Shown: positions 21,888 through 32,260, numbered from the stretch's first letter. The stretch: 64,000 nt of DNA from Prorocentrum cordatum (GCA_963575745.1 CAUYUJ010012091.1:1-64000), one strand, 5' to 3'. Notes: generated by a model from the sequence alone, not told the origin. Numbers and translations are program-made.

Positions 21888-22055
21888 ATGCATATATAGA
21901 GTTATGTGTGTATATATATATATATACATACTCGTGGCTTGGAGTTGCCGCAGAATTGTCGTGGTGAGGAGGCAGGTTCCAGGAGTGGCCAGCTAACGTG
22001 CAGCGGCCTCGGGGTCTCGTGCCCCGCCCCCCCCCCCCTTTCCCCGTGCTGCGAG
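20945..22055. other. end of the 6.2-kb RING-gene intron
   Basis: It contains a (TC)n tract at about 21838-21882, short (TA)n runs at about 21720-21740 and 21910-21930, and a C-rich polypyrimidine stretch at about 22020-22045 directly before the acceptor at 22054-22055. No other exon seen. Confidence 0.45.
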
Positions 22056-22128
22056 GTGCGCCGCCTGCCCTGCGGCCATGTCTTCCACGCACCCTGCATC
22101 GACGAGTGGCTGCGCAGGCGCGACGCGG
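22056..22128 (+). CDS. RING-H2 finger, second half (ligands C3, H4, H5, C6)
   Basis: After the acceptor GTGCTGCGAG the frame reads VRRLPCGHVFHAPCIDEWL, then RRRDA. This is the classic RING-H2 core: L-P-C-x-H, F-H-x-x-C and the I-D-x-W-L segment that contacts E2 enzymes. Joined in phase to the exon at 15770 it gives E-A-G-D-Q-V-R-R-L-P-C, exactly as in known RING-H2 fingers. A GC donor (GCCCAG) at 22129 would leave one base of a codon. An earlier GC donor at 22118 is also possible, so this 3' end is less sure than the 5' end. Probable role: E3 ubiquitin ligase finger. Confidence 0.8.
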
Positions 22129-22258
22129 GCCCAGGGCGGGCCGCGAGGCCACTCTCCGAGGCGTGGATTTCTACATGTCCACCGCCTGGGGGGGGGGATT
22201 TTCGGAGACCCTGACGGTCGGAGGGTATCGATATGGATATGGATATGGATGCGGATAT

Positions 22259-23786
22259 ACACATACGTAGCACCCCGCCAATGCGGATAAGAGTGAGGGG
22301 GCGGCCGCGGGCGACGCGGGCGTCGTCGAGCCGGCGGACCTCGTGGCCCCCACCTTCCCTGTCGATGGCGCCCTCCTCCTCCTGATCCTCCTCTTCCTTT
22401 TCCTCTTCGTCCTCATCGTCGTCGTGGTCGTCGTCGTCGTCGTCGTCCGCCTCCTCTTCCTCCTCCTCTTCCTCCTCCTGCTGGACCCACCACACGGGGT
22501 TCCCCCTTGTGGTGGGCGCGACGGTCGTCCCTCCTCCTCCTCCTCCTCCTCCTCCTCCTCCTCCTCCTCTTCCTCCTTTTCCTCCTCCTTCTCCTCCTCC
22601 TCTTCCTCCCCCATCCCGATCCTCCCCCCTCCTCCGTTCCGTCGTCGTCCTCCTCCTCCCCCTCCTCCTCCCTCTCTTTCTCGTCGTCCCCCTCCGTCCC
22701 CCCCTCCTTTTCCTCCTCGCCCTCGTCGTCGGCCTCTCCTTCGTCCTCGTACTCGTCGTCGTTGTCATCGTCTTCGTCGTCACCCTCCTGCTCCTCGCCC
22801 TGCTCCTCCTCCCTTCCTCCGCGGCAGCAGGCAACTGGATTGTAAATGAACGTGTTCAGACACAGCCCCGCCGCAGACGCCGATGTGCTGTTGTAGAGTC
22901 AGCGTGGGCCGGATCGGGGGAACGGCACGAGGGCGATCTCCCAAACTAATGGTAGCAAGCCCGCCGCAGGCGCCGATTTGCGTGCTCTGACAAGTTCAGC
23001 GCGAGGGGGATCGCTGGTGGGCCACCCGGAACGAATGCAAAAACAGCCCGCCGCATGCGCCTACGTTTTGGCTTGTTCAGTGACCGTAGTTTGGGTCGCG
23101 GGTTGGTGGCGGGCTCTCCACCTCCACTTGGAAGGAATTCAAAAACAGCCCGCCGCAGGCGCCGAACATTTTGATTTGTACACTGAATGCGGCTTGGGCT
23201 GCAGGTTCTCCACCTGGAACGCATGCAAAAGAAATCCGCCGCAGGCGCCGAAGTTTTGGCTTGCTCAGTGAACGTAGTTTGGGTCGCGGGTGGGTCGCAG
23301 TTTGTCCACCTGGAACGACGGCAACAAAAACCTGCTGCAGGCGCCCAAAATTTCGGGTGGGTCGTGGGGTGGGTCGCGGGTGGGTCGCGGGTGGGTCGCG
23401 GTGGGTCTTGGGGTGGGTCGCGGGTGGGTCGCGGGTGGGTCGCGGGGTGGGTCGCTAGTGGGTCGCGGGTGGGTCGCTGGTGGGTCGCGTGTGGGTCGCC
23501 GAGGGGGTCTTGGGGTGGGTCGCGGGCGTGTCGCGGGGTTGGTCGCGGGTGGGTCGCGGGTGGGTCGCGGGTGGGTCGCGGGATGGGTCGCGGGTGGGTC
23601 GCGGGGTGGGTCGCGGGTGGGTCGCGGGTGGGTCGTGGGGTGGGTCGCGGGTGGGACGACGACAACAACAAACAACAAAGAACACACAACAACAAAAATA
23701 ATCCACATCGCGGAATTCCATTTCAGCCACGCACCCAAGGACAGGGAATGACCGTTCGGTTCAACCCCCTCACTCTGGCATATAGA
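22259..23786 (+). repeat. composite repeat G, long copy A (tandem duplication)
   Basis: In order: head (ACGTAGCACCCCGCCAATGC), a TCC/CGTCGT microsatellite (about 22370-22800), six units of about 90 bp built on CCCGCCGCAGGCGCCGA and GAACGTAGTTTGGGTCGCGG (about 22860-23345), an array of GTGGGTCGCGG words (about 23355-23655), an ACAACA tract and the tail (CATCGCGGAATTCCATTTCA, then GGAATGACCGTTCGG). It is followed directly by copy B. Non-coding; the Gly/Trp/Arg frames come from the repeat. Confidence 0.8.
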
Positions 23787-23790
23787 TATA

Positions 23791-25600
23791 CACATACGTA
23801 GCACCCCGCAATTACGGATAAGAGTGAGGGGGCGGCCGCGGGCGACGCGGGCGTCGAGCCGGCGGACCTCGTGGCCCTCACTTTCCTTGTCGATGGCGCC
23901 CTCCTCCTGTTCTTGCTGCTCCTCCTCTTCCTTTTCTTCTTCCGAGTCTTCGTCCTCATCGTCGTCGTCGTCGTCGTCGTCGTCGTCCGCCTCCTCCTCC
24001 TCCTCCTCCTCCTCCTCCTCCTCCTCCTCCTCCTCCTCCTCCTCCTCCTCCTCCTCCTCCTCCTCCTCCTATTCCTCCTTTTCCTCCTCCTCCTCCTCCT
24101 CCTCTTCCTCCTCCTCCTCCTTTTTTTCCTCCTCCTCCCCCATCCCGATCCTCCCCCCTCCTCCGTTTCGTCGTCGTCGTCCTCCTCCTCCCCGTCCTCC
24201 TCCCTCCTTTCTCGTCGTCCCCCATCCGTCCCCCCCTCCTTTTCCTCCTCGCCCTCGTCGTCGGCCTCTCCTTCGTCCTCGTATTCGTCGTCGTTGTGAT
24301 CGTCGTCGTCGTCGTCCTCCTGCTCCTCGCCCTGCTCCTCCTCCCCTCCACCGCGGCAGCAGGCAACTGTATTGTAAATGGACGTGTTCGGACACAACCC
24401 CGCCGCAGGCGCCGATGTGCTGTTGTACAGTCAGCGTGGGCCGGATCAGGGGAATGGCACGCGGGCGCTTTCCCAAACTAGTGCGAGCAAGCCCGCCGCA
24501 GGACCCGATTTGCGTGCTCTGACAAGTTCAGCGCGGGGGGGATCGCTGGTGGGCCACCCGGAACGAATGCAAAAACAGCCCGCCGCAGGCGCCGACGTTT
24601 TGGCTTGTTCAGTGAACGTAGTTTGGGTCGCGGGTTGGTGGCGGGCTCTCCACCTCCACTTGGAAGGAATTCAAAAACAGCCCGCCGCAGGCGCCGAACA
24701 TTTTGATTTGTACACTGAATGCGGCTTGGGCTGCAGGTTCTCCACCTGGAACGCATGCAACAGAAATCCGCCGCAGGCGCCGAAGTTTTGGCTTAGTCAG
24801 TGAACGTAGTTTGGGTCGCGGGTGGGTCGCAGTTTGTCCACCTGGAACGACGGCAACAAAACCCTGCCGCAGGCGCCGAAGTTCTGGCTTGTTCAGTGAA
24901 CGTAGTTTGGGTCGCGGGTGGGTCGCGGGCTCTCCACCTCCACTTGGAAAGAAGGAGTTCAAAAACGGCCCGCCGCAGGTGCCGAACATTTTGATTTGTA
25001 CAGTGACTGCGGTTTGGGCTGCAGGTTCTCCACCTGGAACGCCTGCAAAAGAAACCCGCCGCAAACGCCGAAGTTTTGGTTTGCTCAGTGAACGTACTTT
25101 GGGTCGCGAGTGGGTCGCAGGTTCTTCACCTGGAACGAATGCAACAAAAACCTGATGCAGGCGCCGAGAGTTTTGGGTGGGTCGCGGGGTGGCTCGCGGG
25201 TGGGTCGCGGGTGGGTCGCGGTGCGTCGCGGGTGGGTCGCGGGTGGGTCGCGGATGGGTCGCGGGGTGGGTCGCAGATGGGTCGCGGGTGGGTCGCCGTT
25301 GGGTCGCGGGTGGGTCGCCGGGGGGTCTTGGGGTGGGTCGCGGGCGGGTCGCGGGGTGGGTCGCGGGTGGGTCGCGGATGGGTCGCGGGGTGGGTCGCGG
25401 GTGGGTCGCAGGGTGGGTCGCGGGTTGGTCGCGGGGTTGGTCGCGGGTGGGTCGCGGGGCGGGTCGCGGGTGGAACGACGACAACAACAAACAACAAACA
25501 ACAAACAGCAACAAAAATAATCCACATCGCAGAATTCCATTTCAGCCACGCACCCAAGGACAGTGAATGACCGTTCGGTTCAGCCCCCTCGTTCTGATAT
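23791..25600 (+). repeat. composite repeat G, long copy B (tandem duplication)
   Basis: Same layout as copy A, but with a longer, purer TCC tract (about 23990-24130), nine instead of six CCCGCCGCAGG units (about 24395-25165) and a longer GTGGGTCGCGG array (about 25175-25475). The head ACACATACGTAGCACCCCGC is repeated at the A/B junction. The tail is CATCGCAGAATTCCATTTCA, then GTGAATGACCG. Both copies lie in the intron after the RING exon at 22056. Confidence 0.8.
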
Positions 25601-26061
25601 GTATGCATGCATGCATGTATGTATGTATATATATATATATACACATGTATATGTATGCGTGCAGGTATACATGTACGTATACACACATATACACATAGTC
25701 GGGTTCCCTGGTGCCCAGATATGGCCATGTCCACAGGCGGTGGGTATGGATATATCGTCGTCTCGCACGGTATGTCGCCATTCCTGGGAGGTTCAAAGCA
25801 GCATTGGCGCTGGCCCGAAGTCCGCGGTCGAACACCGTCATGCCCCGCTCGATCCGGCGCCTGTAATTCTTGGCCTGATTGGGCTTGGTGCGTCCTGATG
25901 GCCCCTCCGTCGGACCAAATCGCCCAGAATCGTTCCCACAGCGGTATTCCAGGAACTTCTTCGTGACGCACCGCGCGGGGACGTCTCTTGGGACTTCGAG
26001 GTCACCACGCAGCCCGCCACCACACGGTTTTGAGACCCCCACGGTTGTGTTGATCCAGGCC
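25600..26061. other. intron sequence with a TATG/CATG simple tract
   Basis: About 25600-25700 is ATGTATGTATATATA simple repeat. The rest shows no recognisable feature. Confidence 0.4.
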
Positions 26062-26242
26062 TACAGGGGAAGCCCATGCCAAGAAACACCGTGCTCACCT
26101 CCAGTTTGCGTTGGGTTTCTTGGGCTTCGATGGTTTTGCGGTCGAACACCTGACGTGCCCACGCCGCAAATCAATGGACGTCCTGGCGTCTCAGGGTTGG
26201 GTTCCTTGTGGAAGGTTTCTTTTTGGAATGGCCCCATACTGC
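26062..26242 (+). mobile_element. MITE-like element, family A, copy 5
   Basis: It starts TACAGGGGAAGCCCATGCC and ends near GGCCCCATACTGCA, a diverged right end. The interior matches the other copies (CCAAGAAACACC, CTCAGGGTTGGGTTCCTTGT). It lies 19 bp upstream of a possible final RING exon. Confidence 0.7.
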
Positions 26243-26261
26243 ATATGTTTGGGTGGTCGAG

Positions 26262-26297
26262 CACCCGGCTCCACGTGCCTGCCCTGCGAGGGCAAAG
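26262..26297 (+). CDS. RING-H2 gene, possible exon with last ligand pair (C7, C8)
   Basis: After GTCGAG the frame reads PGSTCLPCEGK. Two leading bases complete the one base left over if the previous exon ends at 22128, giving R-R-R-D-A-A-P-G-S-T-C-L-P-C. The C-x2-C pair is at the distance from W-L expected for the last zinc ligands. The usual form is C-P-x-C, so C-L-P-C is slightly off, and the acceptor is weak. The 3' limit is not determined: the frame stays open to about 26382. Confidence 0.4.
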
Positions 26298-26399
26298 AAA
26301 GGCCCTGTTCTGGACGACCTCCCCGCCATCTTTGCTGCGCCTGCCGAGTCTTGCGGCGAACTCCCACGCGGAGGCAGGCCTGAAGTCGAACAAGAAAAA

Positions 26400-26900
26400 T
26401 CACTATAAGCATTACTCATTGCGTGGAGCTGTGGGCATGTTTTGTTCAATAGCCTACATTCGGGATCTGTATGTGGGCGTCTAGCTATGTGAACTATATG
26501 CGCATATCACTTTTTAGGATAGTGTCATGGTGAGCCTCTGTCCGTGAAAGTATTGATCTAGGAGCGCGTCCATGTGAGCGATGAGCACACGCACGCGCAG
26601 TTCGGCTGTACATTCAACACATGTACACACTCACGCACATGCATATGTTGTCGCATGTGCTGCCAAAACAAAGAATGTCAGGGGTACCGCGTCCGAAGTA
26701 CCAGGGAAGAGTACGAAGGATAAGCGCTTCAAACGGCACCTCGCGATAAGCTCCTCAGTTTTAACCGTCCGCACTTCGCATCGGGCCCAGCTGGTAACGC
26801 AAACAAAGCCGTAGGCACATGGCGTGCAGAAAGGCCAGTGCTACAAATGGCACCCTCGCGGTTTGCGCCTCGGCTTTGGCCGTCCGCGCTTGGCAACGGG
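26400..26900. other. non-genic stretch
   Basis: Nothing supported. CACACGCACGCGC and CACATGCATATG words near 26590-26650. Confidence 0.35.
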
Positions 26901-26901
26901 C

Positions 26902-27324
26902 CTAGCTGGCAACGCAAAAGAGAAGCCGTCTGCACATGGCAGCGGGGCGAGGGGCGAGTGGCACAGCCCGAATCACTGCGCCTGTGACCTCATATCTGCC
27001 AGCTGTACCATGTCGGACTCTTGGTCGGCCCCCTCGGCCCTCCGCCATGTCTCGTTCGTCGCCCAGCGCCCTGGTGACGCCGTCGCCTTCGTTCGCAGCT
27101 GCGCTGGGATAAGCAGCATACTCTTCCAGCACCTGGGTATGGTTATCGATCGTCTCGTAAGCGGCGCCGTCGTCCGGGAAGTGAGATACGGCCGTCTCGG
27201 TTTTTGTAGGCGACAGGCCCAACTCCGCTGCTGCGAAGGCGCCCAGATCTGCGCAACTTGTTCCGACAGTCGAAGCTCCGGAAGCCAGCCATGCCAGAAG
27301 GCCGTCGAGCGCCCGATCCTCCAC
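26902..27324 (-). CDS. unassigned open frame, coding status doubtful
   Basis: A minus-strand frame includes CADLGAFAAAELGLSPTKTE and later DNHTQVLEEYAAYPSAAANE, with composition more protein-like than its surroundings. A second minus-strand frame over the same bases (KAVIVTRLVGEWRIGRSTAF) is also open and protein-like, so the true frame, if any, is unclear. No family was recognised and no splice sites were assigned. It could be an old retroelement fragment. Confidence 0.2.
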   Translation of the reverse strand: MEDRALDGLLAWLASGASTVGTSCADLGAFAAAELGLSPTKTETAVSHFPDDGAAYETIDNHTQVLEEYAAYPSAAANEGDGVTRALGDERDMAEGRGGRPRVRHGTAGRYEVTGAVIRAVPLAPRPAAMCRRLLFCVAS

Positions 27325-27540
27325 TCACCAACCAGGCGTGTAACAATGACGGCCTTCAACCAAGATCGCCCTGCCGTCCTGTGGATCACAGGATCTGCCC
27401 CCTGAGGCCCCCCCCCGTGAGACCGACCCGGCTTCCGGAGGCCCGAGCGAGGGCGCGACAGTGGTGCATGGAGGAAGCGCACAGGAAAGGGAGCCGAGAA
27501 GCGAGAGAGAGAGAGAGAGAAGAAACCAACGCCATCAAGG

Positions 27541-28045
27541 GTGCTGAAACCAGCACCCCGCTTGACACATGCTCCAAATCTGCTCTGACAGCAAGGGATG
27601 TCGAGCCACAAAACAAGCGAACCGCCCCAGACATCCCCACAAATTGGCCGCGATCGGGCCCGCGTCAAACCCCCTGGCGGCTCCCCATAGGGATGCTGAA
27701 ACCAGCGCCCCGCCTGAGACATCCTCCAAAACTGCTCTGACAGCAAAGGATGTTGGGCCACCGAAACAGGCAACCCGCTTGAGACACCCCCACAAACTGG
27801 CCGCGAACGGGCCGTGAAAACACCCCAGGCGGTTCCCCGCAGGGGTGCTGAAACCAGCGCCCCACCTGAGACATCCTCCAAATCTGCTTTATACGCAGAC
27901 GATGCTGGCCACCGAAACAGGCAAACCGCCTGAGACATCCCCACAAACTGGCCGCGAACGGGCCCATGCAGTTCCCTGGCGGCTTCCTTTAGGGGTGCTG
28001 AAACCAGCGCCCCGCCTGAGACATCTTCACAACTTGCTATAAAAG
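27541..28045. repeat. 151-bp tandem repeat, about 3.3 copies
   Basis: Units start at 27541, 27693, 27845 and 27995 (spacing 152, 152, 150) with TGCTGAAACCAGCGCCCCGC. They share CAAATCTGCT and CACAAACTGGCCGCGAACGG. Each unit contains two related halves (CGCCTGAGACATCC occurs twice per unit). A family B hairpin follows at once. Confidence 0.85.
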
Positions 28046-28053
28046 CAGACGAT

Positions 28054-28158
28054 CGTTCCGCGCGGATTTCTTGGATCCGCGCCGTGCCGCCCCTGGCGCG
28101 CTCCGCGCGCCAGGAAGGGGGGGGGCCCAGCGCGGGTCCAAGAAATCCGCGCGGAGCG
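28054..28158. mobile_element. MITE-like hairpin, family B, copy 3 (shortest)
   Basis: The left arm CGTTCCGCGCGGATTTCTTG is matched by the right arm, which on the other strand reads CGCTCCGCGCGGATTTCTTG. The centre is a perfect palindrome, CTGGCGCGCTCCGCGCGCCAG (core shown). It is inserted at the end of the 151-bp tandem array. Confidence 0.85.
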
Positions 28159-28159
28159 A

Positions 28160-28519
28160 CAACAAAGTATGGTTATGCCGTTTTTTTTTTTTTTCTAGTT
28201 TACCCTCTTGGTCATAACGCGCATTATGCAGAACGTGGCGCTTTCCGATCTCAGTGCGGCCCCGGCGCTGCCGCAAAGCGTCCGGCACCACATTCTGGGG
28301 TCGGGGGGGGCGCGCTAAGGTGCTCCCTCCTCCCATCCCCCCCCAAGAAGCCCGTCATGGCTGCGAATACAAACGCGCGCTAATCGCAGCCTCGCGGGCC
28401 GATCCACGAACAGATCGGGTCGACGGCCTTTGGGTGCGATCTCCATGTCTCTTCCACGACGCCGGATCTCCAGGTTCCCTCCTTCCCTGCCTGCGATCTG
28501 ACACGAAGCATAGACTTAA
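28160..28519. other. non-genic stretch
   Basis: A T run at about 28180-28195; otherwise no feature seen. Confidence 0.35.
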
Positions 28520-28635
28520 ATCGTGCACGCCCATCTACTGGAGGAAAATTCAAAAATATGCTTGCTTCTGTTAGTTTTTTTTTGCCTATTTTTCATTTTC
28601 CCTCCAAAACCTCCCTGAAGGGGGACCCGCCCGAC
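28520..28635. mobile_element. MITE-like element, family C, copy 4 (diverged)
   Basis: The left end ATCGTGCACGCCCATCTACTGG is degraded. The right end (CCTGAAGGGGGACCCGCCCGAC) and the A/T-rich interior match the family. Confidence 0.6.
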
Positions 28636-28801
28636 CTAAGCACTGACACGGACATGAATCAACATGGGCGTCCATAGGCATATTGGAAACGAAGGGAGAC
28701 ACGAAAATCCATAACATATCGACAATTAACAGGAATCCTGAAACTTGTGTACATTTATGTGTGTTTCCGTGGGCTCTCTTGTGTTCCCCCCCCCTTACCA
28801 G

Positions 28802-28893
28802 AGGGAGGAGCACCAGCGCCATCGCCACGCAGAGCCCCCCCCGGGCGAGGAGGTCCACGATGCTCTTCGGGGCGCGCGCGACAGGGGTTAGCG
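28802..28893 (-). CDS. possible minus-strand exon with a hydrophobic segment
   Basis: On the minus strand a frame reads PVARAPKSIVDLLARGG then LCVAMALVLLPL, and is followed by a good GTAAGG donor. The last 12 residues are hydrophobic, like a signal or membrane segment. The acceptor is unclear and no family was recognised. Confidence 0.3.
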
Positions 28894-28899
28894 CTCAAT

Positions 28900-29205
28900 G
28901 GGGGTCAGCCAATCCTCCTGGGTGATCCGGGTTTGGAAGCCACGTGGGACCGATTATTCGAATGTGGGACCAGCTACAGAATTGATTGATTTCAGAATTA
29001 ATGACCCCGCCGAGTATACATATGCGTGTATGTATGTAAGCACGTGAGTATATGTATTTACATGTACATATATATATATACATATATATGCATACATGAA
29101 TACACAAGGATCGCGTATACCCTTCGTATATCGTCTGTGCATTATACGTATCCGTGTCGTAGATTCGGCTGGAAGAAGCATTGTTAGCCAGCGTGGGCCC
29201 CAACT
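28900..29205. other. non-genic stretch
   Basis: A TATA/CATA-rich simple tract at about 29015-29100; otherwise nothing. Confidence 0.4.
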
Positions 29206-29207
29206 TA

Positions 29208-29930
29208 TAGGTTCTTGCAGTCTACGCGGTGCAACCCATGTGGTGCATTTGATGTTTACAACCGAGTTGATACATTCCATGCTCTTGCAAACATCCCACC
29301 CACCCACCCGCTACTTGGTTCGCAAAACCCATGCGGTGACGATGACGACGACAACGACGACGATGACGACGCCGACGACGACGCCGACAACGACGACGAC
29401 GTCGACGACGACGTCAACGACGCCGACGACGACGGCGACGGCGGCGTCGACGACGACGCCGACGTCGACGACGATGAAGACGACGACGCCGACGCCGACG
29501 ACGAAGACGACGACGCCGTCGCCAACGAAGACGACGACGAGGGAGGAGGGAGGACGACGACGGCGACAACGACGACAACGACGACAACGACGAGGGAGGG
29601 GGGAGGACGGCGACGACGCGAACGACGAAGAAGGAGGAAGGACGGCGACGCCGACGACGACAACGACGAGGGAGGAGGGAAGACGACGACGGACGACAAC
29701 GACGACGACGACGAAATAGGAGGGACGACGACGAGACGCCGACGACGGACGACGACGACGACGAGAGAGGAGGAGGAAGGACTACCACGGCGATAACGAC
29801 GACGGAAACGACCACGACGCCAAAGAGGACGACGACGACGAACACGAGGAAAGACAGAGGACGACGTAGGCGACGACGACGGCGACGCGGGAGGAGGGAG
29901 GACGGCGACGACGACGACGACGTAAAAGCG
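29208..29930 (+). repeat. dispersed element H with a long (GAC)n microsatellite
   Basis: The element starts near GGTTCTTGCAGTCTACGCGG and includes CATGCTCTTGCAAACATCCC and CACCCACCCGCTACTTGG. It then runs into about 590 bp of GAC/GCC triplets with GGAGGGAGGACG interruptions. The same leader precedes GAC tracts at about 42525-42880 and 47195-47545, and a shorter form lies at about 30615-30700, so the microsatellite appears to travel with the element. Confidence 0.75.
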
Positions 29931-29934
29931 AGCG

Positions 29935-32260
29935 CGCACGCTTTTGTTGAAAATCGGTGTTGTGAAACCGTTTGTTCTTGTATATTTTTTTGACACACGA
30001 TTTTGAAATCCTTGCGAAACCGATGGGTTTTGAAGGATCTCGGCAAACGCGCGCGACGACGCGCGCGTCAGCACTTCGTTCTTTTTGTTGCAGAGGTTTC
30101 TCGCGACGGCACACGCGCAACGGCGGTCGACAGATTTCGACATGCGCACGCGCGAAACCCGTTTGGTAGCATTTTCTGGAAGTCTTGAAACACCTATGGT
30201 TTTCTCAAGATTTCGCAAGAGCTCGCGCGCAAGCTTTTTTAGCAAACCAGTGTTGCGAAACCTTGTGTGTTTTGCATGTTTTTTGGAAAGTCGACTGTGA
30301 AATCCTTCCGGCATCGAAGGTTTGCAAAGGATTTCGGCACGCGCGCGCGACGACGCGCGCGTGCGCACGTCGTCCCTTTTTTCGGCAAGGGATTCGTGAC
30401 AAAATCTTATGTTAGAGCAAAACATGTTCCCGCGTATTGTTTTTTACACAGGAACCCCCGAGGACCGATACCGGCCCCCCGGAGATAGTGTAAATTCATA
30501 TTTCGGATGGACATGTGGTCATAATCAAATATGATTTACACACCCGAAAGGGGGGCGGCGAACGCCGGGGGGGGTAGAGTCGATTCTCCTTTTAGAAAAG
30601 GAGAATTATTTCTGTTCGCAGTGAGTTGTCCACTCCAGTGCTCGCGCCAACATCCCGCCAACCCACCCGCAACTTGGTTTGCACGCCTCATGCGGAAGCG
30701 ACTGCGATGAGTGCTTGGCGTTGGCTGGTGCACCTCTGCTGCCGCGCCAGCCCACGCATGCGCGCGCGCAGCGGCCGGGTAGTTTTTGCGCGACCGACGA
30801 GGCCGCGGTGGTGCTGACCGCTCGGCACATCCCACCAGGCTCTTGAGTGCGATTCGGCGGCTTGTTCGGGCGCGGTATCATGGCAACGTCGAAAATTGCA
30901 GACACGAAGGCGGTGATAGTGGCGAGGTTGGCGACGACAATTGCAGGCACGATGATGGTGATAGTGGCGATGACGCCGCCGATGCCGATCACGCCGACGA
31001 CGGTGACGGCGTCTTCGCGTCGGTGGTGAAGGTTTGTGAAGACTATTGTTCGATACGGACCGTGTCACCCCACTTCGCGCGCAAGGGCGTCTGAACGATT
31101 TCGACATGCGCGCGCGAAGCCCGCTTGGTAGTTGTTTATAGAAATTTTGAAAATAGATGGTTGTCTTAAGAACTCGTGTTGCGAAGCCCTGTCGTTTTGC
31201 TTGTTTGTTGGGCTCGATTTTGAATCTTTCCGGGGCCGAAGGGTTCGGGAAGGATTTTGGCACGCGCGCGCGACGACGCGCGCGCGCACTTTGTTTTGTC
31301 GTAGGAGTTTCTGGCGACGGCACGCGCGCAAAAACCCTCGCACGATTTCGACACACGCGCACCTGAACCCCGTCTGGTAGTACTTGTGTTGAAGATGTTG
31401 AAGGAACACGCATGGTTTTCCTAAGAACTCGCAAGAGCGCGCGCACGCTTTTGTCGAAAGTCGTCGCTGCGGAACCATATGTGTTTATATGTGTTTTGGA
31501 ATCTCGACTTTGACATCCTAGCGAAACCGAAGGTTGTTGAAGGATGTTGGCATGCGCGCGCGGCGACGCGCGCGTGTGCACTTCGTCATTCGTTTTCAAG
31601 GATATCCTGGAAGCTTGTGCTTTTGGATAAACGAGTGCGCGCGCACTGTATTTTTTAGCCATGGAACCGAGGGGGGGCCGCGGGCACTTCAGTGCCACTC
31701 GGCGACTTGGGCGGGCGCGGTATCACACCAACGTCGGCACCGGTGGGCACGATGATGATGTTAACGATGCTGCTGACGACGTTGACAGCGATGACGGGGC
31801 AGCCAGTGACGACGCCGATGTTGATCACGCCGACGACGATGACGGCGTTTTCGCGTCGGTGGTGTAGGATTTGGACAAGTTTCAAATGCGCGCGCGGCAG
31901 ACGCGCGAGAGTGGCCCGCATGGTAGTATTCGACACGAATCGTGCCACCCCAGCACGCGCGCAAGGGCGTCCGAACGACTTCGACATGCGCGCGCGAAGC
32001 CCGTTTGGTAACAGTTTTTGAACATGTTGAACAATCGGTGGTTGCCCCAAGGATTCGCAAGAGCGCGCGCGCACGCTTTTGTTGAACATCCGCGTTGCGA
32101 AACCTTGTTTTTTTGTATGTTGTTTTGGTTCGATTTTGAAATCTTTCCGGGGCCGAGGGGTTGTTGAAGGATGTTGGCAAGCGCGCGCGACGACGCGCGC
32201 GAAAAGACATAGGTGTTCTTGATAACTTCTGGTTTTTGATAAACAAGTGCGCGGGGGGGC
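29935..32260. repeat. CpG-rich duplicated repeats (about 292-bp spacing)
   Basis: The near-palindrome GCGCGCGACGACGCGCGCG occurs at about 30050, 30344, 31265, 31556 (one base changed) and 32185; neighbours are about 292 bp apart. Each is embedded in shared wording (GAAACC..TTTTGAAGGAT upstream, TTTCGACATGCGCGCGCGAA and GGTTTTC..AAGA downstream). A second shared block (TTCGGGCGCGGTATCA, then CGCCGACGACG..GACGGCGT) occurs at about 30845-31035 and 31690-31870. No coding sequence supported. Confidence 0.7.

Noticed and set aside
23290-23750. Gly/Arg/Trp-rich frames over the GTGGGTCGCGG array (also 25085-25570)
   Set aside because: Frames come from the 11-12 bp repeat; copies A and B differ in repeat number without keeping frame.
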